NCBI GenBank assembly: GCA_016217975.1
Contig: JACRFH010000063.1
Coordinates: 1-43,141 of the forward strand
DNA: 43,141 nt
Source: Candidatus Kaiserbacteria bacterium
Lineage (GTDB): Bacteria > Patescibacteriota > Minisyncoccia > Phycocordibacterales > UBA2100
Reading direction: 5' to 3'
Below the pieces are notes generated by a model, which searched no databases, was not told where the DNA came from, and saw nothing but the letters and a program-made list of their open reading frames with translations. Position numbers and translations under genes: made by a program. The first letter of the stretch is position 1, and every line of letters begins with the position of its first letter. Positions 16,389 through 25,557 of the stretch are shown here, piece by piece.

Positions 16389-17002
16389 ACAAAAATCGAT
16401 TGGAGGCATTGTCGGACGGAGTGTTTTCGATATTGATGACACTTCTCGTGTTCGAAATATCACTCCCGGCACTCCGCGTGGCGCCCACGAATGCGCTGAT
16501 ACTGGCAGATCTTGCGACGCTCATTCCGCTTTTTGTGAGCTACTTCATTAGCTTCGCGGTTCTCGCGATGTTTTGGATATCGCACAATTTCTTCTATCAC
16601 TCGTTCACGCGCGAAGTGAACCGCACGCTCGTGCTCCTCAACATGGCGTATCTCGCCGCGCTCTCGCTCATTCCATTCTCCGCAAAGCTTCTCGGCGAGT
16701 ACGACTATCTGCAAGTGGCTGTTGTTGCCTATGGCATCAATGTCTTGGTGATTGGAATTTTGGCGGCTACCGTGCTGCACTACGCTATATTTTCGGATGA
16801 GATAGACATTAGCCATGTCTCGCCGCGGCTCCTTACACAGGCACGCATACGCTCGCTCCTTACTCCTACCTCAGCTTTGATTGGCATCTTGGTCTCGATG
16901 GTAAGCGTACATGTCGCGCTTTTCTTTTTCGCGCTCCCGATTATCTTTATGGTGCCGGGCGTGCTTACCGCGACAGAAAAGATGTTTGGATTGGAATTTT
17001 AG
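16385..17002 (+). CDS. TMEM175-like (DUF1211) membrane protein
   Basis: [27 protein letters not shown]; multiple TM segments. Confidence 0.8.
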   Translation: MNKNRLEALSDGVFSILMTLLVFEISLPALRVAPTNALILADLATLIPLFVSYFISFAVLAMFWISHNFFYHSFTREVNRTLVLLNMAYLAALSLIPFSAKLLGEYDYLQVAVVAYGINVLVIGILAATVLHYAIFSDEIDISHVSPRLLTQARIRSLLTPTSALIGILVSMVSVHVALFFFALPIIFMVPGVLTATEKMFGLEF

Positions 17003-17748
17003 AATCCGAGCGACGTTAGAAACGTTGCAAGCTCCGCGCCTTTGAGTTCGCGGTGGCTACCGCTCTTAAGGCTAGCCAGTTCGATGTTTATTATTTTCTT
17101 GCGCTCAAGGTCGTCGACTGCAAGGTCGAGGGCGGCGCACATGCGGCGGATTTGATGTTTCTTACCTTCGACGAGCGCGATCGAGAATCGTTTAGGGCCG
17201 ACAACCCGTATCTTGCACGGCTTGGTAATGTAACCTTCGATATTTATTCCTGGCTTAAGCCGGTTCTTAATATTATTCGGCAACTCTTCGCGCGTCGTCA
17301 CCATATATTCTTTTTCGTGTTCGTAGTCGGGATTCAATAATTTATCGGTGATGCGGCCGTCGTCGGTGAGGATCATGAGTCCATGCGAATCTTTATCGAG
17401 TCGGCCGATAGGGAAGACGCCAACGAGAGGAATCGTCTGCTTGATATCTCGTTCGTGTTCGGCCGGCGAGTGGGTGATGATCCCGCGCGGTTTGTTGTAT
17501 GCGAAGTATCGGTACTTTTTGACGCGGAAAAGCACTTTCACGTCATCAGTTTCCTGCACCTTGCTCCCGAGTACCGCCTTCTTGCCGTTGATCATTACCT
17601 TGCCCGCCTCGATAAGTGTGTCGGCTTCGCGCCGCGTGCACAGATTCTTGTGCGCGAGATATTTGTTGAGCCGCATAGGGAAAATCTCGGGCTTCATGAG
17701 TGAGAGCATACACTGCTTTCCATCTTTTGCGCACCATGAGATACTCAT
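16999..17748 (-). CDS. RsuA/RluB/RluF family pseudouridine synthase
   Basis: S4 domain MRLNKYLAHKNLCTRREADTLI; PIGRLDKDSHGLMILTDDG. Confidence 0.85.
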   Translation of the reverse strand: MSISWCAKDGKQCMLSLMKPEIFPMRLNKYLAHKNLCTRREADTLIEAGKVMINGKKAVLGSKVQETDDVKVLFRVKKYRYFAYNKPRGIITHSPAEHERDIKQTIPLVGVFPIGRLDKDSHGLMILTDDGRITDKLLNPDYEHEKEYMVTTREELPNNIKNRLKPGINIEGYITKPCKIRVVGPKRFSIALVEGKKHQIRRMCAALDLAVDDLERKKIINIELASLKSGSHRELKGAELATFLTSLGF

Positions 17749-17751
17749 TTT

Positions 17752-18153
17752 ATGAATAGCAAAATCATTGGAGCAGTAATCATTATCGTAATTCTTATTG
17801 GCGGTGGATATTGGTATATGAACATGAAGCCAGCGACTCTTGACGAAAAACAGGTCGCAGCTGGAGGATTTGGCACTTACAGTTACGAATGCGATGAGCA
17901 CGTTACATTCAGTATGACGCCCGCGAGCGACATGAGCTCAGTCACGATCACGCCGACTTCTGGCACCTTCCCGCCTGCCGCGACACTCGCACACAAAGGT
18001 GCAGGGAGCGCCGGTGGCCAGGTATTCGAAAGCAATGGCATCACATTCACCGGCAAGGGTGAGAGTGTCTCGATCGCAAGCGTTGGGTCTGACGCACTGA
18101 ATTGTTCACCGGTTGCAAATCAGGACGTTGCTCCGTTCAACTTCGGCGACTAA
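17752..18153 (+). CDS. Small membrane-anchored exported protein
   Basis: N-terminal TM IIGAVIIIVILIGGGYWYM followed by a soluble domain. Confidence 0.6.
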   Translation: MNSKIIGAVIIIVILIGGGYWYMNMKPATLDEKQVAAGGFGTYSYECDEHVTFSMTPASDMSSVTITPTSGTFPPAATLAHKGAGSAGGQVFESNGITFTGKGESVSIASVGSDALNCSPVANQDVAPFNFGD

Positions 18154-18215
18154 TCGGGGTTTCCTGCAAATAGATTGCGGTCACCATGGCATGTAAGATG
18201 ACTGGTATGTACGAT

Positions 18216-18249
18216 TGTAATTAACCCCGCCTACGCCGGGTTAGTTACA
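18216..18249. repeat. 34-nt imperfect palindrome beside the BrnA relic
   Basis: TGTAATTAACCCCGCCTACGCCGGGTTAGTTACA. Confidence 0.65.
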
Positions 18250-18250
18250 A

Positions 18251-18354
18251 TACCGCAGGGTTTGTATGTCGTCGTCAAGAAAAAGGCGGCACGGGAAGGG
18301 ATCAAAACACAGCGCTTTATCCGCCTCGCTCTAGAGCGCGCGGTTTCTCAATAA
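18251..18354 (+). pseudogene. BrnA antitoxin 3' relic
   Basis: Encodes LYVVVKKKAAREGIKTQRFIRLALERAVSQ*, near-identical to the 3' end of the gene at 19705-19962. Confidence 0.85.
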
Positions 18355-18404
18355 ATTGATTGCTTGACGACTGCGATGATTTCGCTATATTGGCAGTAGG
18401 AATG

Positions 18405-18610
18405 TTCCAAAGCGATGAGGGAGAATAGTACCCTGAGAGAAATCGAATGGGGAACCGACTCCGGAGCTGCACCCGATGAGGAGTGACGGAAGCCCAACCG
18501 TAAAACAGGGACGCTGTGTCGGCCAAAAGCCAGAGCAGCTAGAAAGACTTCTGTAGCGATACGGGAGTAAAGCAAGGTGGTACACGAAATCGGAGAGGTC
18601 TCGTCCTTGC
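18405..18610 (+). ncRNA. T-box-like leader RNA
   Basis: GCAAGG-TGGTAC-ACGA (18572-18587) pairs with TCGT-CCTTGC (18601-18610) as a T-box antiterminator with a UGGU bulge; upstream GCGATGAGGGAGAATAGTA stem I-like segment; 5' boundary approximate. Confidence 0.6.
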
Positions 18611-18675
18611 AAAGTCCAGCGATGGTCTTTGTAGCGACGAGGCTTTTGTCGTTTGTAGCTAGAAGGAGAGCTGAC

Positions 18676-18876
18676 ATGACGCAAGACTCATACAAAGGTC
18701 TTTCGATTGTAAAAGGGCGATTTCTCGTTGACGGAGAAGTTGTCTCGTTTGAGAAGTTCTGCAATGAGCTGATCCAACGACAATCGGAATTTCCTTTAGG
18801 CGACGCCAAGTACGATCGCCTGCCCGAGGTCATTAAACTCGAGGCAAGACAGAGTCAGGAATGGCTGCTCTTCTGA
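18676..18876 (+). CDS. Small uncharacterised protein downstream of the T-box-like leader
   Basis: 66-aa ORF MTQDSYKGLSIVKGRFLVDGEVVSFEKF... preceded by an SD-like AAGGAGAG. Confidence 0.55.
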   Translation: MTQDSYKGLSIVKGRFLVDGEVVSFEKFCNELIQRQSEFPLGDAKYDRLPEVIKLEARQSQEWLLF

Positions 18877-18893
18877 CCCAACGGCAGAAGCTC

Positions 18894-18925
18894 GTCCGGG
18901 GCAACGCATCTTCGTTGCCCCGGAC
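18894..18925 (+). terminator. Strong hairpin after the orphan ORF
   Basis: GTCCGGGGCAACG-CATCTT-CGTTGCCCCGGAC, 13-bp perfect stem, no clear T-tract. Confidence 0.5.
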
Positions 18926-18966
18926 AGAGATTTGCTGCGCTTTATTAAAAGGTAATAATCGTATAT

Positions 18967-19296
18967 ATGGCAACAATTGAAGATTTCGAGAAGATAGATA
19001 TCAGAGTGGGGAAGATAATTGCAGTAGAGGATTTTCCTGAAGCGAAAAAGCCAGCGTACAAGCTCAAGATCGATTTTGGCGAATTCGGGACCAAGGCGTC
19101 GAGCGCACGCATCGTCGATCTGTATTCAAAAGAAGATCTGATAGGAAAGTTGGTTGTTTGTGTAACGAATTTCCCGCCGCGCAAGATCGGTCCGTTCGTC
19201 TCCGAGGTCTTGACCTGCGGCTTCTACCGACCAGACGGCTCGGTCGTTCTCGCCGTTCCCGACAAAGATGCGCCTCTCGGAGCCAAGCTCGGATAG
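18967..19296 (+). CDS. CsaA-like tRNA-binding domain protein
   Basis: IEDFEKIDIRVGKIIAVEDFPEAKKPAYKLKIDFGE...GKLVVCVTNFPPRKIGPFVSEVL. Confidence 0.9.
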   Translation: MATIEDFEKIDIRVGKIIAVEDFPEAKKPAYKLKIDFGEFGTKASSARIVDLYSKEDLIGKLVVCVTNFPPRKIGPFVSEVLTCGFYRPDGSVVLAVPDKDAPLGAKLG

Positions 19297-19322
19297 GTTT
19301 CACAAGCTGCTATCATAGCGGC

Positions 19323-19361
19323 ATGTGCTTTTCTGCTCCAGCAAGTTTTGCGGCGGGTGCG
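19323..19361 (+). pseudogene. 5' relic of the DUF6629-like gene
   Basis: Encodes MCFSAPASFAAGA, the start of the intact gene at 20008, preceded by the same TATCAT-N6-ATG. Confidence 0.75.
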
Positions 19362-19399
19362 GGCGATGTGGATAATTGTATGTACGATTGTATATACAT

Positions 19400-19708
19400 A
19401 TGGTAGAATGGGCCTTGAAGGGAGAAGGGCACGCTTTTGATTGGGATAAAGCCAATGCAAAGAAGTGCCAGAAACACGGCATCTCTATTGCCGAGATAGA
19501 ATCTCTCTTCGCAAGCGTATCGATCGTTTATCCTGATCTTAAACATTCGGATGCCGAAGCGCGATATTCCGCAATTGGGCGGACCAGCACGGGAAGAGGG
19601 GCCTTCGTTGTGTTTACTTTTCGGGAGCGAGATGGCATGCGACTTATTCGTCCTATAAGTGCAAGATACATGCACAAAGAGGAAATTAATTATTACGAAT
19701 CATTATGA
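19400..19708 (+). CDS. BrnT family toxin
   Basis: FDWDKANAKKCQKHGISIAEIESLF...FVVFTFRERDGMRLIRPISARYMHKEE. Confidence 0.85.
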   Translation: MVEWALKGEGHAFDWDKANAKKCQKHGISIAEIESLFASVSIVYPDLKHSDAEARYSAIGRTSTGRGAFVVFTFRERDGMRLIRPISARYMHKEEINYYESL

Positions 19709-19962
19709 AAAAGAAACTCAAGAAATTCCCAATATTCACATCTGATAAACAAGCGGAAGATTTTGTTGCGCATTCAGACCTAACTCAATATGATCTTTCG
19801 GGTTTTAAGAAAGTCCACTTTGAATTCGAACCGAAGTCTCTTGCGGTGAGCGTCCGACTACCGGAGAGTTTGTACGTCGTCGTCAAGAAAAAGGCGGCAC
19901 GGGAAGGGATCAAAACACAGCGTTTTATCCGCCTGGCTCTTGAGCGAGCAGTTTCTCAATAG
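19705..19962 (+). CDS. BrnA/CopG-like antitoxin
   Basis: FDLSGFKKVHFEFEPKSLAVSVRLPESLYVVVKKKAAREGIKTQRFIRLALERAV-like C-terminus; overlaps brnT by 4 nt. Confidence 0.8.
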   Translation: MKKKLKKFPIFTSDKQAEDFVAHSDLTQYDLSGFKKVHFEFEPKSLAVSVRLPESLYVVVKKKAAREGIKTQRFIRLALERAVSQ

Positions 19963-20007
19963 ACTGTTTCACATGGGAGATGTTTCCGCGCCTGCTATCA
20001 TGCAGAC

Positions 20008-20655
20008 ATGTGCTTCTCGGCTCCGGCGAGTTTTGCGGCGGGTGCGACACTCGGTGTTTTGGGAGTTGTGACGATCTCGAAAGCGAGGACAACGAAAGAA
20101 ATTCCTCTGGCAAGCATTCCGCTTCTCTTGGGGCTCCAGCAAGCGACGGAAGGCATCGTGTGGATCTCTTTTGGTGCACCGCTTCTCAATTCGGCCGCCA
20201 CTTTTATATATTCGTTATTCGCGTACGTGCTCTGGCCGATCTATGTGCCTCTCGCGATATTTCTCATCGAACCAGATCCGGTGCGCAAATCTGCGCTCCG
20301 GCTCTGCGCGTTCATCGGTGGATTCTTGAGTCTGTATCTTTTGTACTTCGGTGTCACCGAGCCTGTCTCGTCCGAGATCGTTGGCCAAAGCATCGCGTAT
20401 CACTCGGCGACACTCTATCCGATCGCTTCGATTCTGATCTATCTTGTCGCCGTGTGTGGGAGTTGTTTCCTTTCGAGTCATCGTATGATTCAGATTCTCG
20501 GCCTCACACTTTTCATCGCCTTCGGTATCTCCTACTGGTTCTACACGCAGACGTTCTTTTCGGTCTGGTGCTTCTTCGCCGCGCTCTTGAGCGTCACCAT
20601 CTATTTCCACCTTGCGCACACCCGAACTACTTCTGTTTCTCAAGTTACGTTATGA
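20008..20655 (+). CDS. DUF6629-like multi-TM membrane protein
   Basis: MCFSAPASFAAGATLGVLGVVTISK...; about seven hydrophobic segments. Confidence 0.65.
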   Translation: MCFSAPASFAAGATLGVLGVVTISKARTTKEIPLASIPLLLGLQQATEGIVWISFGAPLLNSAATFIYSLFAYVLWPIYVPLAIFLIEPDPVRKSALRLCAFIGGFLSLYLLYFGVTEPVSSEIVGQSIAYHSATLYPIASILIYLVAVCGSCFLSSHRMIQILGLTLFIAFGISYWFYTQTFFSVWCFFAALLSVTIYFHLAHTRTTSVSQVTL

Positions 20656-20723
20656 CAACTTCATTGTCTCTAAAACCAGAATTAACGCATGAAAATAAGG
20701 CAGAAATATGGTAAAATGCAAGT

Positions 20724-20957
20724 ATGAAAACGCTCCAGAAAGTCGCTTTGTTTTGGGACGTGGATAGAGAAAAGCTCGATCCAAATCAGAGTGCTGATTT
20801 TATTATTAAGCGCATTTTGGCATACGGGGACGTTGATGACGTGAAATTCGCGCTTACTACCTATGGCGCAGCGCGCATGTACGACGTCCTTTCGCGTACC
20901 CGCGATCTCGACAAGAAAAGCAGAAATTTCTGGAACCAGTATTTCGCGCATGCATAA
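20724..20957 (+). CDS. DUF6922-like putative antitoxin partner
   Basis: VALFWDVDREKLDPNQSADFIIKRILAYGDVDDVKFALTTYG; overlaps the AbiEii gene. Confidence 0.6.
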   Translation: MKTLQKVALFWDVDREKLDPNQSADFIIKRILAYGDVDDVKFALTTYGAARMYDVLSRTRDLDKKSRNFWNQYFAHA

Positions 20958-21573
20958 GGAGACACTTGCACAAGAGACAGCGAAGCTTTTTGCCCGACTC
21001 GGGAAAGATGGCAATCTTCGGAAAGATGGCTTTTATCTTGCAGGCGGAACTGCGCTTGCGCTCCACCTCGGACATAGGCAATCCATCGATCTCGATTTCT
21101 TCACCAAAGAGCGCGACCTGCCGAAATATCTTCTCGAATATCTGGAGAGCGTTGGAAAATTCAAGGTTGTTCAGCAGGAAGACAGGACGCTTCATGCGAT
21201 ATTAAACGGCGTGAGAATCAGTTTTATCTCGTTTCCATATCCGCTACTTTATCCTTTGCTGGAAATGGAAGGGGTTATGCTTGCCGACGAACGTGACATT
21301 GCGACGATGAAAATCTCTGCAATATCAGGAAGAGGTGCCAAGAAAGATTTTATCGATCTATATGTGCTTTTGCAGAAATATTCTCTTGAGGATATTCTCG
21401 CCGATTTCGAGCGGAAGTTTGCGGGGCGGGAGTATAGTAGATTGCATATTCTGAAGAGCATCAGCTATTTTGATGATGCGAATGCGGAAGATGAGCCGGT
21501 GATGCTTGCTCGTTATTCGTGGGCAGACGTCAAGAATAAACTAACGAGCGAAGCAAAAAGACTCGCGGAGTGA
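20950..21573 (+). CDS. AbiEii/AbiGii-family nucleotidyltransferase toxin
   Basis: FYLAGGTALALHLGHRQSIDLDFFT; DERDIATMKISAISGRGAKKDFIDLYVLL. Confidence 0.88.
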   Translation: MHKETLAQETAKLFARLGKDGNLRKDGFYLAGGTALALHLGHRQSIDLDFFTKERDLPKYLLEYLESVGKFKVVQQEDRTLHAILNGVRISFISFPYPLLYPLLEMEGVMLADERDIATMKISAISGRGAKKDFIDLYVLLQKYSLEDILADFERKFAGREYSRLHILKSISYFDDANAEDEPVMLARYSWADVKNKLTSEAKRLAE

Positions 21574-21582
21574 CCGCTTGTT

Positions 21583-22665
21583 TCACGCCTGCTTCTGTTT
21601 CTCAAGCCATGCGATGACGGATTCGTTCTTAAGCGCGTGCGAGATGTGGGCGCGGAGCGCCGCGGTGTCGGTTTTGGGGTAGTGTTTCTTCGCGCGATCA
21701 AGTTCGTGCGTCAGCTTCTCGTGATCTGCTTCGAGCTTTTCGGTGCGTGCGATTTCAGAGAGGACGAGTCGTACTTTGGCGCGCTCGTCGGCCTGTTTAT
21801 CCCACTCTTTGCGAAGATCCTCGCGCGTTTTCTTTAGAGATCCCAGATATTTCTCAAGTGTCGTCCCCATGCGCTCCAAGTCTCCGGCCATTCTAGCTTC
21901 CATGTCGTCGAGCTCGTATTCTTTGAGGACGATCGGATATTTGATCGTCGAGCCCTTCACGAGTTCGTCGAGAAGTATCGCGCGACGCTTTTCTTCTTCG
22001 CGCAATTCTTTTTCACGCTTGATGTTATTCCGGACGCTGTGTGAGAATTTCTCGAGCGATTCATAGCCGAGCGATTTCACGAACTCTTCGTCGAGCTCGG
22101 GAAGATCTTTGTCTTTAAGTTTCTTTGCTTCCTCCGCTGCCTCCTCCGGCTTCTTGCCAGCTTCCATGTGCGAGATGCGTGCTCTCTCGCGCCGCAGATG
22201 CTTCAAGGTCTCGGCATGCTCCTCTTCCGACACCTCTGCCTCTACCTTCTTGGCGTTACTCTCTGCGGCAATTTTTTGATAGTCAGGTAGTTTCACTTCT
22301 GGCGCCATCGGCGCGCGTGCGGAAAATTTGAGTGGCTGACCAGCGACTGGCGGCTCAACAGCAACGCGCGGAGAGTCCACGATGTTCACTTTTTCTTTCG
22401 CAAGTAATTCCGGAAGCACGTGCTTCACCGCATGCTCTGCCGCGTGTTCGAGTATCGATTGCTCGCCGTATTTTTGGATCACAATCGCTTCGGGTGCTTT
22501 CCCGGGCCTGAATCCATCAATCTTTGCTTCTGATTTTATTTCTTTGAGGGCCTCGGCGCGGAATTTCTCCAGCTCATCTGCAGGAATTTCTGCGCGCACT
22601 TCAAGCTCCCACCTCTCTTCGTCGCGCGTGACTTGTAAGTTTGTAACGTGATGTGCGTGAGACAT
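21583..22665 (-). CDS. tig: Trigger factor, apparently without a PPIase domain
   Basis: EIPADELEKFRAEALKEIKSEAKIDGFRPGKAPEAIVIQKYG. Confidence 0.85.
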   Translation of the reverse strand: MSHAHHVTNLQVTRDEERWELEVRAEIPADELEKFRAEALKEIKSEAKIDGFRPGKAPEAIVIQKYGEQSILEHAAEHAVKHVLPELLAKEKVNIVDSPRVAVEPPVAGQPLKFSARAPMAPEVKLPDYQKIAAESNAKKVEAEVSEEEHAETLKHLRRERARISHMEAGKKPEEAAEEAKKLKDKDLPELDEEFVKSLGYESLEKFSHSVRNNIKREKELREEEKRRAILLDELVKGSTIKYPIVLKEYELDDMEARMAGDLERMGTTLEKYLGSLKKTREDLRKEWDKQADERAKVRLVLSEIARTEKLEADHEKLTHELDRAKKHYPKTDTAALRAHISHALKNESVIAWLEKQKQA

Positions 22666-22696
22666 CGAACGAATATATCAGAAAAACAGATCAAAG

Positions 22697-22909
22697 CTAC
22701 GGGAGCGTCGTCGACGCAAAACCCTGGATCTCAATCGTGTTGCCGGTGTCGGCCGGAATGTAGGCCGGAGGGTTTTGATTTTGCCGGTTCAATCGCTCGC
22801 CCCAAAAATAGAGCGCGCCGACTCCCATGAGAAGAAGAATGATGATGATGCCGATCGTCGGACCCATCGGAGTCTTTTGCTGCGGGGGAGTGACAATCGG
22901 TGGAGGCAT
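22697..22909 (-). CDS. Small single-pass membrane protein
   Basis: TIGIIIILLLMGVGALYFWGERL. Confidence 0.6.
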   Translation of the reverse strand: MPPPIVTPPQQKTPMGPTIGIIIILLLMGVGALYFWGERLNRQNQNPPAYIPADTGNTIEIQGFASTTLP

Positions 22910-23064
22910 ACCCGGTCAGTACAATTTTGAATAATTACTGCCGCTGTCTCGACAGACTGCGTATTGCATATCAGCGAACGTCGTTTGTCCTGACTTTATG
23001 ACGAAATAGCCCATATCAAGGCGATTCAAAATTGTCCTACCGGGCATGAGAATAGTATAGCAGT

Positions 23065-23092
23065 TAGCCACTAGCCAATAGCCACTAGTGAA
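23065..23092. repeat. Heptamer array TAGCCAC/TAGCCAA/TAGCCAC/TAGTGAA
   Basis: Exact period-7 units. Confidence 0.85.
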
Positions 23093-23194
23093 ACTGGGGA
23101 AAATTCGGTCTTGGAATCTCTATTTATTCCTCCAGGTGCAATTTGAGAAAGCAGGCGTGAAATGGATCGACCGATAGGCAGTAGAACTGACGCG

Positions 23195-23485
23195 CTAGTC
23201 ACTCTTGCGGTCGTACTCTTCCTGCGCGTATTTGTGGATGAGGGCGTTGATGGCTGTTTGATACGGGAGTCCTTCGCGCTCGGCACGGGCTCGCAGTCGC
23301 TCCAGATCGTGCTCGCGCACCCGTATCGATACCATGGTGGTCTTTTCGCGCTGCGTGCGGGCGGAAGCAGCCAAGTGTTTTTTGTGCTGTGCAAGATTCG
23401 GGAGACTCTTCGCTTTGCCGGAAGTGATCCATTTCACGATGTCGCGCTCTTCTTTTGTAAGTCTGTATGATCTGACATTTTTCAT
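23195..23485 (-). CDS. BrnA/CopG-like antitoxin
   Basis: TTMVSIRVREHDLERLRARAEREGLPYQTAINALIHKYAQEE; 4-nt overlap with the BrnT-like gene. Confidence 0.8.
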   Translation of the reverse strand: MKNVRSYRLTKEERDIVKWITSGKAKSLPNLAQHKKHLAASARTQREKTTMVSIRVREHDLERLRARAEREGLPYQTAINALIHKYAQEEYDRKSD

Positions 23486-23787
23486 AATTGATCCTCGTTA
23501 TCTAATAAATACCTTTTAGCAACATCTCGGTGAGCAAATATTGTTTTGAGGAACACTTTCTCGTTATCGACTACGCAAGGCACGACATGGATATATCCGT
23601 TGAGTTCTAGGACAATAATTTCCTGATGACCAAAGCGCCCTTTGTTCCAATGGGGAAGTATGTCAATAATCTCATCCTTCTCGATTGCCAACGCAACGTC
23701 GTTGAAGGAAACTCCTCGAGAATGAAGAAGTTCCCGATTCTTCTCTTCGCTCCACTCAATGCGTTTGTCCTTGAAGGGCCACCGCAT
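23482..23787 (-). CDS. BrnT-like toxin
   Basis: IEWSEEKNRELLHSRGVSFNDVALAIEKDEIIDI...VVDNEKVFLKTIFAHRDVAKRYL. Confidence 0.75.
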   Translation of the reverse strand: MRWPFKDKRIEWSEEKNRELLHSRGVSFNDVALAIEKDEIIDILPHWNKGRFGHQEIIVLELNGYIHVVPCVVDNEKVFLKTIFAHRDVAKRYLLDNEDQL

Positions 23788-23886
23788 CCAGAAAGTATAT
23801 ATGGCCTTCGATAGCTGTCAATACTCTGTATATACAGGCGTGGATAATGGGTGGCGCACAAGCTCAAGCACGGGTATACTGCCCTC

Positions 23887-24801
23887 ATGATAAAAGTGTT
23901 TGGGCATAAGGCGCCGGATACCGATACTGTGTGCTGCGCTGTGCTTTGGGCGTGGTATTTGAACGAGCACACGACGACGAAGGCCACGCCGCATGTACTA
24001 GGCGATTTGAACAAAGAGACGCAATTTGTGCTCAATAGGTGGAAAGTCGCGGCGCCGGCACTTCTCGAGAGCGTGGGCAAGGACGATGAGGTGGTAATAG
24101 TAGACACCAACAACCCGCAGGAGCTTTTTGAAAATATTAACGAAGCCAACATTCTCGCAATTATCGACCACCACAAGCTTGTGGGCGGCCTCGAAACCAA
24201 GGCACCGCTTACGATGACCATTCGGCCTCTGGCCTCGACCGCATCGGTGATCCACGATTTGATTGGTGAAGTGAAATTGCCGGAAGACATGATGGGCCTC
24301 ATGCTCTCGTGCATACTCTCTGATACGCTCGAATTCCGCTCGCCGACGACGACTCCGCACGACAAGATGATCGTAGAAAAGCTGGCGAAGTCGCTCGGTG
24401 TGAAAATTTCCGACTACGCAGCCGAAATGTTTGCCGCAAAATCCGATGTATCGGACTACACTGATTCCGGACTCATCAATCTCGACAGTAAGAAATTTGA
24501 AGTCGGCGGCAAGAATCTTCGCGTCTCGGTCGTCGAGACGACTACGCCCAAAACAATTCTTGATCGCAAGTCAGGAATCGTCGCCGCAATAGAAAAAATG
24601 GTCGCCGATGAGAGTGACACCGACGATGTACTCTTTTTCGTCGTCGATATCTTGAAAGAAGAAGCGACGGTGTTTACCTACAACGATCTCACCACAAAAA
24701 TAATCGAATCCTCATTCGAAGTAAAAGTCTCCGGCGACACCGCGATCCTCCCCGGCATCGTCTCCCGCAAGAAGCAGATAATTCCAGCGCTGAAGATTTA
24801 A
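23887..24801 (+). CDS. ppaC: Manganese-dependent inorganic pyrophosphatase (DHH family)
   Basis: VFGHKAPDTDTVCCAVLWAWYL; AIIDHHKLVG; SCILSDTLEFRSPTTT. Confidence 0.92.
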   Translation: MIKVFGHKAPDTDTVCCAVLWAWYLNEHTTTKATPHVLGDLNKETQFVLNRWKVAAPALLESVGKDDEVVIVDTNNPQELFENINEANILAIIDHHKLVGGLETKAPLTMTIRPLASTASVIHDLIGEVKLPEDMMGLMLSCILSDTLEFRSPTTTPHDKMIVEKLAKSLGVKISDYAAEMFAAKSDVSDYTDSGLINLDSKKFEVGGKNLRVSVVETTTPKTILDRKSGIVAAIEKMVADESDTDDVLFFVVDILKEEATVFTYNDLTTKIIESSFEVKVSGDTAILPGIVSRKKQIIPALKI

Positions 24802-24802
24802 T

Positions 24803-25555
24803 ATGGACTACGACAAAACAGACCTCGCATCCAAATACGATGCCGCCCGAGGTCTTTCACCGGAGGCAATGAAGCTGTGGCTCAACTTGGTTTCAGGTAA
24901 TGTCCTCAAAGAAAGTATCAAAGATATTGTTGATCTCGGATGTGGTACCGGCCGATTCACAGCACCTCTCGCGGAGCATTTTGGTGCTTCGGTAACGGGC
25001 GTTGAACCTTCGGACAAGATGCGTGCACAGGCAGAAGCAAAGAAACTGCCTCAGAATGTACGGTTTGTATCAGGATCGGGTGAGTCAATTCCTGTAGGGG
25101 ATAACTCAACTGATTTGGTTTTCATTTCCATGGCGATGCATCACTTTAAAGATATTCCAGCAACTGCCCGCGAATGCCACAGAATACTTCGCTCTCACGG
25201 GTTCGTGTGCATCAGAAATTCGACTATAGAGACTGGAATTCCGTATGCGCCGTTCATTCCAGCAGTAGAGAAAGTGATTAAAGATGAATTGGTGACGCGG
25301 GACGAATTACAAACGCCGTTCCTGTCAGGTGGATTTGATCTTGTAAAGCATGAAGTGGTAGGGAATGAATTGGCGAAGAGCTGGATGGAATACGTCGATA
25401 AACTTACTGCCCACGCAGATTCTTTCTTGGAGCGCATAGATCGAGAAGATCTGAGAGATGGTTTGGCGCGACTTCGCGCGCATGCTCGTACTCAGAATCC
25501 GAATGAGCCGGTTATGACAAAAACAGACTTCTTCGTGTTTAAGAAGAAAGACTGA
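24803..25555 (+). CDS. SAM-dependent methyltransferase
   Basis: IVDLGCGTGRFTAPLAEHFGASVTGVEPSDKM. Confidence 0.9.
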   Translation: MDYDKTDLASKYDAARGLSPEAMKLWLNLVSGNVLKESIKDIVDLGCGTGRFTAPLAEHFGASVTGVEPSDKMRAQAEAKKLPQNVRFVSGSGESIPVGDNSTDLVFISMAMHHFKDIPATARECHRILRSHGFVCIRNSTIETGIPYAPFIPAVEKVIKDELVTRDELQTPFLSGGFDLVKHEVVGNELAKSWMEYVDKLTAHADSFLERIDREDLRDGLARLRAHARTQNPNEPVMTKTDFFVFKKKD

Positions 25556-25557
25556 AA

